Assembly (NCBI GenBank): GCA_907163375.1
Contig: CAJQUW010007937.1
Coordinates: forward strand, 62,001-126,000
Direction of reading: 5' to 3'
DNA length: 64,000 nucleotides
From: Prostheceraeus crozeri
Lineage: Eukaryota > Platyhelminthes > Polycladida > Euryleptidae
Positions 33,254 to 44,510 of the stretch are shown here, piece after piece; the stretch's first letter is position 1; the number at the start of each line of letters is the position of its first letter. Position numbers and translations under genes: made by a program. Under the pieces are notes generated by a model. That model made no database searches, was not told the origin of the DNA, and worked only from the letters and a program-made list of their open reading frames with translations.

Positions 33254-34703
33254 CTACACTATCCCTTCCAACGCTCCCTCTGTCACAGTTTTGCTTTGTT
33301 CCTCTTAAAACCAGGCCGCTTCATCTACGGATTTGTGACTTTTAATTTTAGCGTATTTTCATACTTTTCACAAAAATTCTTCGGATTTTGCCCATTGAAA
33401 GGTTCAATTTTCATCTATTTCAAGAGTAATTTTTTCGAAGGTTGGAATTTTGCCACTTTGCAATTATTTTGTTAAATGACAATTTAAGCGAAGTACAGGA
33501 TTTTATGAGTCAAATTCAGTAATGGCAAGTTGAAGTAGTCATCACTTTTCTTAATCATTTGTACTCTTTGAGCATCTACAAGTCGTCTTTCTTATTTAGA
33601 TGTAAAACCACATTTGTACTTACTCGTCAGAACACTAGAATCAAATTTTACAATTACATTGGAATGATTACTTTTGAAGTAAAATCGTCAACATTTCATA
33701 TATGGGTCGTTCCACAGAACCGGTCGTTTCATTTTGATGCTCAGTTAATTAATTTTCAGAACACGTTTTCATACTTAAAAAAATAATTCTCCCCGAAATC
33801 GAAATGGTCCCAAGATAGTTTTATACACTGGAAATTGTCGCTATACACAATACACAATGCAACCATATGTCTACTACGAATCTGCACGTCTGCCGAGTTC
33901 TAGTAAGTTTCTCTTTTTGTCAGACAGGATCAAAGAAAAACACGTGTAAATCCAATGGGATGCAGATTTAAAGTTTTTGACTGAAATGAAATTTTTGATG
34001 TTTGATTAGGTCTAGAGTCATAATTTTTGACATGGAATGTCCTCAGGTCATTTCCTATTATGTGTATGTGCTATTACGAGTATCATACTTCTCATCGACC
34101 ATGTATGTGAGAATGTTGTTGAATGTGAATAAAGTTGCTCAAAATGTTTGTGCTTGCCGACATTAAGAGGCTCGCCAAATCTAAATTTATTTAGCTTTAT
34201 AAACAGGTATGCATGAAGATGAATGGAAATGACCTGAAGACATCACATGCCATAAATTACGACTCTGTGCTTGGTACCGTTCGTTTGATCAGAGAAAACA
34301 TGTACATCATTCTGTGAAAGTCTCATTTTCGGCCTCGTTCCCTGCAGAAACTCGCTCTGGCTGCCGGACTATTCGTTCAGATTTTGTCTTGGAGCCGTCG
34401 AAATGTATTCAGCCCCTAATCCGAACCGATGCCCAGCTGTATTCGAATCATTGCTTTCCTGGAGTTCAGTGATCCAAGAGAAACTTGATGAAATACCTTT
34501 AAAAATACGAGACATGATGAAAATTTCTCAGAAACATGTTCATTGTGTTGTGATTTAGGAGAAAGTTGTTTGAATAGCATTTCAATAATGCACGTTTTTA
34601 ACCTATGCATTTGTAACATGACATATTGCAGCGTGATGCATCTCGTACTAAAACTCTTGAAACATCCTATAAATAAGAAACACATGACCTGTCTCTTCTG
34701 CAG
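33254..34703 (+). other. Intron sequence, no recognisable feature
   Basis: Remainder of the 1976-bp intron between the pore-loop exon and the M3 exon. Nothing beyond the pogo-like MITE was recognised. The acceptor tcttctgcag ends at 34703. Confidence 0.5.
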
Positions 34704-34921
34704 GAGGAAATTATTTGCCAATAACTCATTCTGGGAGAGTTATTGTCGTAACTTGGTGGATGTTCTGCATCGTTTTCGCGGCTACATACTCCGGAAATTT
34801 GGTTTCAGTACTGGCAACATCAACTTTTAAGTTGCCGTTTACTACGTTGGAAGAGATGGTCGCCCAAACCCAATATAAATGGAGCATGGTTGGAGGTGTA
34901 GCGCTTAATCAGTATTTTAAG
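34704..34921 (+). CDS. IR-type glutamate receptor, exon: pore end, M3, start of S2
   Basis: 218 nt, phase 1 in and phase 0 out. It reads GNYLPITHSGRVIVVTWWMF, completing the pore loop, then M3 with TYSGNLVSVLATS. This occupies the place of the iGluR gating motif SYTANLAAFLT, and the TYSGNL form is characteristic of IR-type receptors. S2 starts LPFTTLEEMVAQTQYKW and then SMVGGVALNQYFK. The Ser/Thr pair of 'GST' that binds glutamate in classical receptors is replaced by GVA, so the ligand is probably not glutamate (inference). Confidence 0.95.
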
Positions 34922-36279
34922 GTATTCATGGCTTTTACTTGTCGAGTGTTCTTGACCTTTAATGTACTTATAAAGAAGGCAGTAATTAGCTGTTCTCATC
35001 TCAAACACTTTAAATCAAAGAAAGACAATATTTCACTGTGTACAGGTGTAGTTTAGCTGAGCATAGTGTAGTTGCCTTGTCCAAACCAGCATGAAATACT
35101 GTAACAATTTTGTTTTATTTTTGGAGATTCTAGAAGTCAAATTATTCAATAGTTTTATTGAGCAAAATTTTCTTATTTCATAACTAAAAATTACATGTCT
35201 AACAGTTCAAAATGTAACATGTAATATTCTGCTGCTCTGATGTCAAGGGAGCATGTTTGAAGGATCCTCCGGAACTTTCTGAATCTCTTATTTATACGCA
35301 AATGTTCATTTTCTATTTTGAGATGTTGAATGAAACGACTGTGTGTGTGGGAGAGAGAAAGAGATACATAGATTATTAATTCCCTGTTCTACGCACACTA
35401 CAAATGTCAAAGTGAATCTTATTATGATCAAGATAAATTTTATGGATGGATTTATAGATTCGTTAGACAATCATTCAATCATTTATCCTTTGTTACTTGT
35501 TCTTACAAGCGCATGAATTATCGTGTACTAGCAATTGCCAGTACAAAGAAGCGACAAGGTGAGTTTGCCTTTACGCTTGAACAATAAGTAGATAAATATC
35601 TTACTTTTATTTTTGGTTTTGTGGCATTCATAATGAAATCTAAGGAATGTTGTACAAATTCCGGCAGACTATAGGGCAAAGTGCTCTATTCATTTGAATA
35701 ATTCATTATCCATGCTGCTATATAAACGTGAAGAACTATCCTTTTAAGCGAATACCCATCTTCTGCATAAGCGACAAATGAATAATTGTTTACATTTAGT
35801 AAACCAGGTAGACTAATGCATTTAGCGTGATAGCAAATGTCATCAAAGGTAATTGTAGCAAAATATCTGAATGTCTGAATGATTATCCCCTTTTAATTTT
35901 GATCTGCATTTTTTAAAATCGATAAATTCAATCGTCAATGTGTCCATTGTCTTTGACCACATGATCAAAGATAATTTCTAAGTAAAATGTAGGGCCTATA
36001 AAAGATTTTATAATCGAATTTAGTGTTTTTAACTTGTCTTTTCGATTTTGCTTTCCATGCCAAAAGCGGATAGGACATTGCTAATTTCCAAATTATTCAA
36101 GTTGTGATTTCCTTAACATTGTGCTTTTTCTGTAAGAGTCTTTGAGATACAGCATTTGCTATGCGTATCTATAGCGTTGCTATACAGCATTATGTTGATT
36201 TTGCACAGGGCAACCGTATCAAATTTCACTGCATTTTACATTGTGTTGCGATGGAGACACGTTATCATTTTTGAACATA
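34922..36279 (+). other. Intron sequence, no recognisable feature
   Basis: AT-rich intron up to mariner M2. A purine-rich GTGTGTGTGGGAGAGAGAAAG stretch lies near 35341. No gene or terminal repeats were recognised. Confidence 0.45.
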
Positions 36280-38004
36280 CGTGGTGTGATCCAAAATGTC
36301 CCGGACTAACCTACTTGCAGATAACCTGTGATAACGAATACTACTTCAGATGTAAATTTAGGTCTTTAAGGCATGAGAAATATGGTCGCCGAAATTTTTC
36401 CGGTCAGTTTTCTATTTTTAAAAAATATTTTTACATTTTAACATGAATTTCTGTATTTTCTGAATTGATCGAGATCCGATTTGTCTTATTGTTATAGTTA
36501 GATTGATTTTGATTTGTACCTTATTTGACGGATATCTTTGCCATGAATATTGCACGTCTTTTGTTAATTGCTTTATGTGTTACGATATCAATCAGTGAAG
36601 TTCATTCAGCACGCATTCATTAAGAAATCCGTGTCAACGATGGTTCTTTGTTCTATCAGTTTTCATGATGGATGTGACAAGCGTGTCTTCAGTCGAATAT
36701 CGCAGTGTGATACGATACCTCCTGATCCGCGGCTTCGCTAATGGTGACATTCTAAAGGAATTAAGCCTGGCATATGGAAGCAAAGCTCCATCGAGAACTA
36801 CTGCTTATTTCTGGATAAGCGAATTTAAACGCGGAAGACAATCTGTGGAGCAAGATTTTTCAACTGTTGGTCGGCCGCAGGAGATTCCGGAAGAGAAATC
36901 GAGTCAGTGCGATGAAGTGATTACAGCACACAGAAGGATAACCATTCGTGAGTTGTCAAGAGAGTTGCGAATCAGTTATCACTCCTGTCATGACATCATC
37001 GAAAGACTTGGATATCGCAAACTGGCATCACGTTTCGTACCAAAGTTTCTGTCACCTGAAATGAAGGAGAACAGACTTCTGGCGGCACAGTCAAATTTGG
37101 ATCTCCTCGAAATGCACGGAGATCAGTTTCTGAACTGCATCCTTACAGAGGATGAAACACCTTTAAGTTTGTATCTGCCTCAAAGTAAGCGAGAATCTGC
37201 AGAGTGGCGAAAATCAGGCGAGTCTGCCCCTTTGAAAATGCGATCCGGAACATCACATCGCCGACGGTCTTTTGAAACGCTTCGGGAATCCAACTGGTTG
37301 ACTTTGCGGATAAAGGAGTAAGAATCAATAGCGAATATTATTCCAATCTGTTATCTGAAGCGAGGAAGAAAATAAGAAAGCCACGAAACATTCCCCTCTA
37401 CTTGCTTCATGACAATGCTCCGATTCACACCTCGCAGGAGACAACCAATGCCTTAACGAGAAACGGATTTCAACTATTGAGCCATCCTCCTTATTCACCT
37501 GACTTGGCCCCAAGTGACTTCTATCTGTTTAGATTCCTCAAAAAGCATCTTCGTGGACACCATTTTGAATCGCCAGTTGAACTGCGGGATGCAGTTACTG
37601 AGTTTTTTGATTCTTTGACACCGGAATTTTTTCATAAAGCTTTTTGTGAATTGAGACTTCGTTGGCAAAAAGTGACGAATGCTAACGGCTCATACATTGA
37701 AAAGTAAACTGTTTTCTGGAATAAAACATTTGTTTTTCCGTTAATTATTAGTCAGTTTATTAGTGATAGCTTAACTGTCAAGTTAATCTAAATATATTAA
37801 TTCTAAATCGCTAGAATTTATAGGAAAATCTTGAAATTCAGACAAAAATGTTTGAAAATTTTGAAAAAATAGAAAACTGACCGGAAAAATTTCGGCAACC
37901 ATATTTCTCATGCCTTAAAGACCTAAATTTACATCTGAAGTAGTATTCGTTATCACAGGTTATCTGCAAGTAGGTTAGTCCGGGACATTTTGGATCACAC
38001 CACG
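36280..38004 (+). mobile_element. mariner (DD34D) transposon, copy M2 with internal 13-bp deletion
   Basis: 1725 bp between TA dinucleotides (36278-36279 and 38005-38006), with the same long inverted ends as M1. It is almost identical to M1 but inverted. A 13-bp deletion lies at about 37263, between CGCCG and ACGGTC. It could be moved in trans by M1's transposase, since the ends are intact (inference). Confidence 0.95.
36665..37707 (+). pseudogene. mariner transposase with a 13-bp deletion
   Basis: Residues up to TSHRR (about 200) are identical to M1, including the first catalytic Asp (ILTEDET). The deletion then shifts the frame and the reading ends at 37321. The downstream half, with LLHDNAPIH and YSPDLAPSD, continues open to 37707 in another frame and matches M1 exactly where compared. 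A single event therefore separates it from the intact gene. Confidence 0.95.
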
Positions 38005-38583
38005 TATTTTTTCAAAACGCCTCCGCTTTACTGTTTAGCCTCATAAAAAATCTCGGTAGGATCGCTAGCATCTGCTGTTTTCATTCCAACATCATACATA
38101 TACTTGGAGTATGACATCATTTTTATCGAGAAGACACAAACGCTTCGATGATATTTTGCTAAACTGTCAAACTCCTGATCATCCTCTTTCTAATACTACC
38201 TCATAAGAAGAATGAATGATGCTCTCTAGTCTTCTCCAGAACGCAGTGAGGATATAACTGTTTCGTCGTATTTGTATCTGTACTATCAAACGATATATAA
38301 CGTCTTGAACCTGAGTTGTAATTAAAATGTGATTTATGATTTCCATTTACAAATGAATTCATTTTCTTTCTCTCTCTCATTGAATACCAACAGATAGAAA
38401 TCCTTTGAGACCCACATGTGGCATCTTCTTGGCATTTCATGATATCAGTTAAAATTGATTCGTCCTGAATGACGCTCTGCTAATTTCATGTCTTCATGCC
38501 TTAATAGAAGATGTTATTGGAAGTAGAATAATTACATATTGAATTCTTTTTGAATGTGCTTCCAACCGGGCATTGCATCGCAA

Positions 38584-38736
38584 TGAATTTTCGACAAACA
38601 CCAGTTGTTTAGAATTTCGTATTTACGATTAGCCACGAGCTTTCGCAGACTAATGAAAGACTAGCTTTTAACCGTCGAAAGCTCGTGATTAATAAATAAC
38701 ACGGATTTTATAAACAGCTGGTGTATTCCGAGAATT
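38584..38736. repeat. Long imperfect palindrome 8
   Basis: TGAATTTTCGACAAACACCAG on the left mirrors CTGGTGTATTCCGAGAATTCA on the right. CACGAGCTTTCG (38634-38645) mirrors CGAAAGCTCGTG (38676-38687). The spacer differs from the CGCGTNAGCG apex of the other palindromes. The stretches 38007-38583 and 38737-39304 hold no gene. A decayed CGCCGAAACGTCGCAC motif near 39026 may be a retroelement-tail relic. Confidence 0.8.
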
Positions 38737-39304
38737 CATTCGAATTCATATCGAGTTGCACCATCCGTTGAAAAATGGCAGCAGACCTGTATTCTAGCTG
38801 ATTCTAGCTGCTAGCTGCCATCAGGAATCAACAGTAGGTCGAGTTCATATCTTTAACATAGACATTACTTCATATTGTAGTCTTGAAGCCATACCCACAG
38901 TAAATATAAGATACGGAATTGAAACTTCGGCGGATAGTCATCATTGCAGCATATTGCAAACATTGTCAACTTATATCAACCGCTGTTTCCATTCTATTTG
39001 TGATTTTCGCACACCTATAAGTGACCACACCTGCTCGCCGAAACGTCGCACATTTCAATATATTCGCAGTATTACTTTGTATCCAAGGAAATTTGATGTT
39101 TCACTTTACTTACTTATAAAACCGGATACGTGAAGTCATTTCTACACATCTTCATAATTTGGATCTTCATGAGCTAGGCTACTTTGCAGCTGATGCATCA
39201 GGGTCTACCATTTTTCACAATCAGATTATTTCTCATATTTCAGCTACTACTTGTTCTGCTTGTTCAAAAAAGCAAAACAGATTCAGTGTCAATTCACTTT
39301 TCAG

Positions 39305-39395
39305 AATTCTTCATTGAAAGTGGAACGACAGGTGTGGGAGGGCTGTCAAAATTCACTGCTTTCATCATATGAGGACGCGTATCAGAAGTTAAATG
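39305..39395 (+). CDS. IR-type glutamate receptor, exon: S2 lobe helix
   Basis: 91 nt between cacttttcag and gtaaga, phase 0 in and phase 1 out. It reads NSSLKVERQVWEGCQNSLLS, then SYEDAYQKLN. This matches the iGluR S2 stretch between the ligand loop and the second acidic-residue region (family pattern 'FF..S....Y..MW..M......V....EGV..V'). An alternative acceptor at 39243 would put a stop in frame, which favours the start given. Joining to 34921 gives NQYFKNSSLKVE in phase. Confidence 0.88.
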
Positions 39396-39621
39396 GTAAG
39401 AAAAAGCATGTGTTGTCTACCTTATCTTCGATTATTTTCTTAAACTTGTCTTATTATACATGTAGATTAAGATTGCATAGTAGAGTACACTTTCGCCACA
39501 CAGAAGAACTTCAATTGTGCCCGATTGACCTATTACGAAGCTTCTAACTGCCCCCTCCAAAAAATTAAGACCAGAATATGTCGTGAATTTATGAATTGAG
39601 AAATTTAATTTATTCACTGAC

Positions 39622-40020
39622 TACGTAGAGTGTCAACTCAAAAAAATGTCTGAATACAATAAAAATGTTCATATCAAAAGATTAAGTTTTTCGGAGATCA
39701 TGTTCCTGAAGTTCAAAAAAAGTTTGTTCAATATTTAAAAATGCAAAATTTTGTAGAACATTCCTATGTTTTCATACTTTTCATCCGATACTTGAGATTT
39801 TAATACTTAAGAAATATGAAGCTTATTAACGTATGTCAAATAGAGTGAAATTTTTAAAGAATCTTAAAGCATTTACTTTAAGAATTCCAAAACATTAAAG
39901 GCAATCAGGTCAATTACCAAGGCAAATTCATTAACATCATCATGATGGAAGTCTTCATACAAAAACTTGGAAACTAATTCTCCCTCCATTGGCTCAATTT
40001 TCGAGTTTGTCACCTTAGTA
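39622..40020 (+). mobile_element. CATAGAGTA-family element, diverged partial copy 4
   Basis: GTAGAGTGTCAACTCAAAAA, TCATATCAAAAGATTAAG, CGGAGATCATGTTCC and the later GATGGAAGTCTTCAT follow the order found in copies 1-3. No recognisable TIR or target duplication remains. The remainder to 40930 holds nothing I recognise. Confidence 0.65.
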
Positions 40021-40930
40021 AATATAGTTAAACTCTTAGTTTTCAACTGATATATAGATTATTTAACTTAGCACTTGTCTAGGTTATTGACTTAGAGAAT
40101 CCTACATTCAATAGCATGCATTGTGAGGAATTGAGTTCTATAAATGGCTAGAGTCAGAATCATGACTCTATGTGGTTTCAGGTGATTCTCTATGGCTCCA
40201 ACTGTTTATAAATGTGGATCATAAAATTTTCTTGTGATTTTTGTAATAATACTTTCAATAAATCAAGTTTTGTTATTTTATCGGAAAAATATCAAAAAAT
40301 GCATGATAAGCGTTTGGAACCTTCTTTTTGACAATTGAGGAGGCTGAGCCTTAAAGAAATAGACGAGTAGTAATTTCCATCGAAATCAATTAAAAACATT
40401 ATCTCTCCAAACTAATCAGTGACTCGAATAACAATTAATAATATTATTCTTTCTTCCTGAGTTGTTGTCATGATAGTCCATTCCTCTGATATTTCTTACA
40501 AACACAATGCGTGTTACATGCGACACTAGGCTATCAAAAAGGACTTTTTTATGAAATCGACAGGGCCTACTGCTATCACACTGGAGATGTAACTAATACA
40601 CTGTACTGAGTTGTTGCTCTACCTATGAATTTGTGCATGCGCTTATTTATAATACTCACAATACTCGCCTATACTCATTCAGGATGTAGAACAAGTAAAG
40701 AGACAATTTAGTTGCCGCATTGACATCGAGTTTACATTTCTACTTGTATGTCTGATATTTCTGCCCTAAAAATCCATGATATAATGCTATTGTATGTAAC
40801 TCTTGAGAAATCTATGAATATCGCAATACTTGATCATTGTTAATCACAGATAATGTAGAGATGAAGAAATCTTTGATTGACTTTTTTGTGCGTAATTGAG
40901 CTATGGTACAATGTGGAAAAAGGAGGGCAA

Positions 40931-41049
40931 CAATGTATGATTGTTATGCTGGTTTGAAGTGCGGCAATGACCATGAGATACGAATGCGCGTTAGCGCATG
41001 AGTATCTATGGTCATTGCCGCACGCCAAACCAGTATAATAATCACATTG
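40931..41049. repeat. Long palindrome 4
   Basis: The left arm CAATGT...ATGCTGGTTTG...GTGCGGCAATGACCAT pairs with the right arm ATGGTCATTGCCGCAC...CAAACCAGTAT...CACATTG. Arms are about 55 bp with few mismatches. The apex is ATGCGCGTTAGCGCAT, itself a 7-bp-armed hairpin. Confidence 0.95.
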
Positions 41050-41136
41050 TTCAATAGAAATAGCGTGCGGACAATGATTGTCTGCACGCCTTTTGGCATT
41101 GTCAGAACTATGACTTTTGCATTTCTATTGAACAAT
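41050..41136. repeat. Nested inverted repeat next to palindrome 4
   Basis: The outer arms TTCAATAGAAAT (41050-41061) and ATTTCTATTGAA (41121-41132) enclose an inner palindrome GCGTGCGGACAAT/ATTGTCTGCACGC at 41063-41088. It joins palindromes 4 and 5 directly. Confidence 0.85.
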
Positions 41137-41140
41137 GAAG

Positions 41141-41224
41141 ATATATTACCTTTCAAATGATCAGCCTAAATCGTCTGGCGCTACGCGCCGACGATTTAGG
41201 CTGATCATTTGAAAGGTAATATAT
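41141..41224. repeat. Long perfect palindrome 5
   Basis: The 35-bp arms 41141-41175 and 41190-41224 are exact reverse complements. The apex TGGCGCTACGCGCC adds a further 5-bp inverted GGCGC/GCGCC with a TAC loop. No mismatch in the arms implies either recent origin or repair that keeps the arms alike. Confidence 0.97.
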
Positions 41225-41464
41225 GCATTGTTACTGAACCTAAAATCTATGACATCAAAAAATCCAAGATTTTGATCTGTAAAAGACTCAAATCTATGAT
41301 AATTTTCTACATAGCCCATGCAACTCAGAATGTTAAAGTATGTCAAGCTTGAGATATCTACGAATCCAAATTACAGGTCATAGGAATCAAATCAATGCCA
41401 TTTTCACTGGGAATGCGGAGATGGACGGTGAAATGCTCTTAAGTCAATGGTATTACATAGCAAA

Positions 41465-41500
41465 TTAGACGGCCTTAATCATGCAATTAAGGCCGTCTAA
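41465..41500. repeat. Short palindrome 10
   Basis: TTAGACGGCCTTAAT (41465-41479) and ATTAAGGCCGTCTAA (41486-41500) are perfect inverted arms with a 6-nt spacer. It lacks the CGCGTNAGCG apex. Confidence 0.95.
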
Positions 41501-41730
41501 TAATTTGGAATTGGAGATATATAAACGACTTTCATAGAAAAATGACAAGTGAAATATCGGCTGACAACACTACTTACTCAGTAACAATGTATCCCGTAAT
41601 GATGATATCTCTATCTATGCTTGTGAAAGACATTGTTGAAATCTCAATCAGCGTATATCTACATGTGTATTCATAGCATTGCTGCCCGCTCTTTTCCTAC
41701 ATTGCTGCCCCAGTTCATTTCAATTACGCA

Positions 41731-41826
41731 CAATAGTATTAACATTGTATCAACCATGTAGGTCATTTTCAGGCGCTTACGCGTCCGACATTGTTGACCT
41801 CAAAAATCCATGTTAATGTTATATTG
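41731..41826. repeat. Long imperfect palindrome 6
   Basis: The left arm (AGTATTAACATTGTATCAAC, CATGTAGGTCA) pairs imperfectly with the right arm (TTGACCTCAAAAATCCATG, TTAATGTTATATTG). The apex AGGCGCTTACGCGTCC carries the shared core. Confidence 0.8.
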
Positions 41827-42051
41827 AAGTTTATGAAAGTTTGCTCTCTCAATAGATGGCAATTCCTGAAAAGTTTGAAAGTCTATGAATGTTTGCAAAT
41901 GTGAATAAATTTGAAATTCAGATTTCTATCTGAAAATGATTTGAAATATCGGTTTACCAATTCATTCATTAATGGATTCTCAAGGTTGAGTGACGGACGA
42001 CGGTTCATGGCTATCTGGTATAGTGAAAATTCTATGTGAAATTGGAGGACA

Positions 42052-42172
42052 TATAATATAGGAATATTGTCATAGTTTAGAGGACATAGTTTTCATAGTT
42101 TTTCCGCTAACGCGTCCTCGGATAATCTGCATTATTTGTCCGATAAAACTATGACAATATTCCTATTATAAT
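42052..42172. repeat. Long palindrome 7
   Basis: TATAGGAATATTGTCATAGT on the left mirrors ACTATGACAATATTCCTAT on the right. The centre holds TTCCGCTAACGCGTCC, with GAGGAC/GTCCTC pairing around it. The flanks 42173-43161 show no gene. Confidence 0.9.
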
Positions 42173-43162
42173 TCATCCAAAGTAATGGCTCGGACTATGT
42201 TAAAAATGACAACTCTATGTTGAATATGACATAGAACATTAGAATTCAAATTCCTAGTAGTGGAAACTTCATGTCACAGTGATCAAAACTTTTCAGACTG
42301 CAGACTGTATCTGGCAGTGGTTAGTCAACACAAGTAGGGAAAGCAGGCCAACTCTATACCGTGAACAAAATGGTGATTAAAAGTGAACAGGAGTACTTAT
42401 GCTTCATTCGATTTGCTTATTTATACTTTCATAAGTTTCATCAACTCCATTTAAAAAAATGGTGGCTGAGTAAGAAAGGAGAATTTAGTTTATAATGTGA
42501 ATTTCATTAGTGGATAGAAACTGACACCATTTATAGTGAAAATGACAGGACAAATTTGAAAATATTCTCAGCCAGAATGCTAATCTTCAAGGAAGGATTT
42601 GAGAAAAGGAATTTTTTATCATGCATGGATACTACAACATGTAGTTCAAGTAATTGATTCAACAACCATTGATGCGAATTAAAATTCCAATCAAAATTTA
42701 TGTCACAATCATCGTAGGATGCTGATATTATGCATGAAATTTATCAGAGGACGAAGCATGTGCATACAAATCTCGCTCACTCTAAAAGTAAATGATATCC
42801 TGTGGCTGAGAGACAAATCTTCCGACGAATCTCTGATAGTGTCATTTTGCATGTGAAGTCACATGATCACAGGACCTAAATAACTATTTCCATGTTTTTC
42901 AAGTCATCTACGCACTTGAATGTATTGAATCCATGCTTTACATCAACACCAATAGACGATGGGCGGACCAATGGAAACGTAAAAAAGACAGATGATCCCA
43001 TTCTTTGGTCATGAGGAAATTTCCCTTGCGATTCGTTTTAGCGATTGTATTATAGCCTACAACGGCAATGCTTAATTCAATGTAATTAACGAATCTGTGA
43101 AACATCTGTGGTAGCGGACATATATTGGGTTTTTTTCTTCCATAGCAATTGCATGGCATTTC

Positions 43163-43198
43163 CCGGACAATATTGAAACTCATAGCAATATTGTCCGG
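43163..43198. repeat. Short palindrome 9
   Basis: CCGGACAATATTG and CAATATTGTCCGG are perfect 13-bp arms separated by 10 nt. Confidence 0.95.
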
Positions 43199-43381
43199 CA
43201 AAATGTAGAAATCTCATGCTAGGATGAATTATAATGGTGCATTATATACCAATGCCGGGCAATAAATTTCAATCATTTCTATGACCTCCAAAGCCATCGA
43301 GATTGAAATGCAATGCAATATTGCAGTTCAGATATCTGAACCGCAGTACGCTATAGGGCTGAGGGTCGTCAGGCACGAATC

Positions 43382-43461
43382 CATAGCATATTGCGGTTTT
43401 GAGATCTGAAATGCAATATCATTGTGTTAAGGTTACCTATGATTGAGCCGCAATATGCTAT
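43382..43461. repeat. Inverted repeat beside the 33-bp array
   Basis: CATAGCATATTGCGG (43382-43396) mirrors CCGCAATATGCTAT (43448-43461). The related segments ATTGCAGTTCAGATATC and GATCTGAAATGCAATATC lie nearby. The right arm ends 13 bp before the 33-bp tandem array starts. Confidence 0.85.
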
Positions 43462-43474
43462 ACAGGCATGGTAT

Positions 43475-43803
43475 ACGAACACTTGTTCGACACGAACATT
43501 TGTTCGACACGAACACTTCTTCGACACGACATTTGTTCGACACGGACACTTCTTCGACACGACATTTGTTCGACACGGACACTTCTTCGACACGACGTTT
43601 GTTCGACACGAACACTTCTTCGAAACGACATTTGTTCGACACGGACACTTCTTCGACACGACGTTTGTTCGACACGGACACTTCTTCGACACGACATTTG
43701 TTCGACACGGACACTTCTTCGACACGACATTTGCTCGACACGGACACTTCTTCGACACGACATTTGTTCGACACGGACACTTCTTCGACACGACGTTTGT
43801 TCG
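43475..43803 (+). repeat. 33-bp minisatellite array 1, about 10 copies
   Basis: The unit is a 17+16 bp composite: TTCGACACGGACACTTC followed by TTCGACACGACATTTG. The period equals 11 codons, so several frames on both strands stay open (for example repeats of HLFDTDTSSTR). I read these as by-products of the period, not genes. It lies in the intron between the receptor exons at 39395 and 44897. Confidence 0.95.
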
Positions 43804-44358
43804 TTATTAAGCAATTATAGTCTTTTTCTTTTTCAGGTTGTGTATTTTTTGGGAATTTGCATTTTTTTTATACTTTTTGTCTTAAATTAATTTATTTCCT
43901 TTCTAAAAAAATATAATTCTTGCATCGCATAGATTGAACTAGAAGCGTATTTGTAATTTAAGATATTACCCTAAAGACGAAAGATAGCCAGTACCTAAAA
44001 TTCTATTCATGTTAAATCCATAAACAATTATTTCATTTATAAAATGAGAAACACTTTCAATCAAATTCATAATCATTCTATTAACTACAACATATACACA
44101 AAAACACTAAATCAAGTCACTTTAAGGAGATATTCATTGCAATTCCTTGCAAATAGTCCAACATTGGCATTTGATTTTCAGAAAACAATTTCTGAAGACT
44201 TTGTATTTCCTGGACTGTGTCAGTCCTTTTATAGTAATCCAGCTATGGTGCTGTGATAAACTGACCTGGTTTGGCCACATATAAAGTATACATGCAGAAT
44301 CATTGATGCAAGATATTTCCGATCAATCAATGCTAGATAAAGCACTATTCATGCAGAA
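43804..44358 (+). other. Spacer between the two mirrored 33-bp arrays, no gene
   Basis: AT-rich sequence not repeated elsewhere in the window. I see nothing recognisable in it. Confidence 0.5.
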
Positions 44359-44510
44359 CTTGTCGAAGAAGTGTTCGTGTCGAACAAATGTCTTGTCGAA
44401 GAAGTGTCCGTGTCGAACAAATGTCTTGTCGAAGAAGTGTCCGTGTCGAAGAAGTTTTCTGTCGAACAAATGTCCGAAAGCATAGATATCAACTTGTCGA
44501 AGAAGTGTAC
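44359..44510 (-). repeat. 33-bp minisatellite array 2, inverted relative to array 1
   Basis: Units of GTGTCGAAGAAGTGTCCGTG plus TCGAACAAATGTC are the reverse complement of array 1, about 3-4 copies with a disrupted last unit that ends near AAGAAGTGTACC. The first unit keeps TTCGTG instead of TCCGTG, mirroring the edge variant of array 1. Confidence 0.93.

Noticed and set aside
39244-39372. Upstream acceptor for the S2 helix exon of the receptor
   Set aside because: Using tctcatatttcag at 39243 in the required phase reaches a stop, while the acceptor at 39304 gives the expected receptor sequence without one.
43424-43890. Open frames of 115-140 codons on both strands
   Set aside because: Products of the 33-bp array; all frames are open for the same arithmetic reason.
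43475-44510. CRISPR-like array
   Set aside because: Units are contiguous and nearly identical with no unique spacers, and the sequence is animal nuclear DNA.
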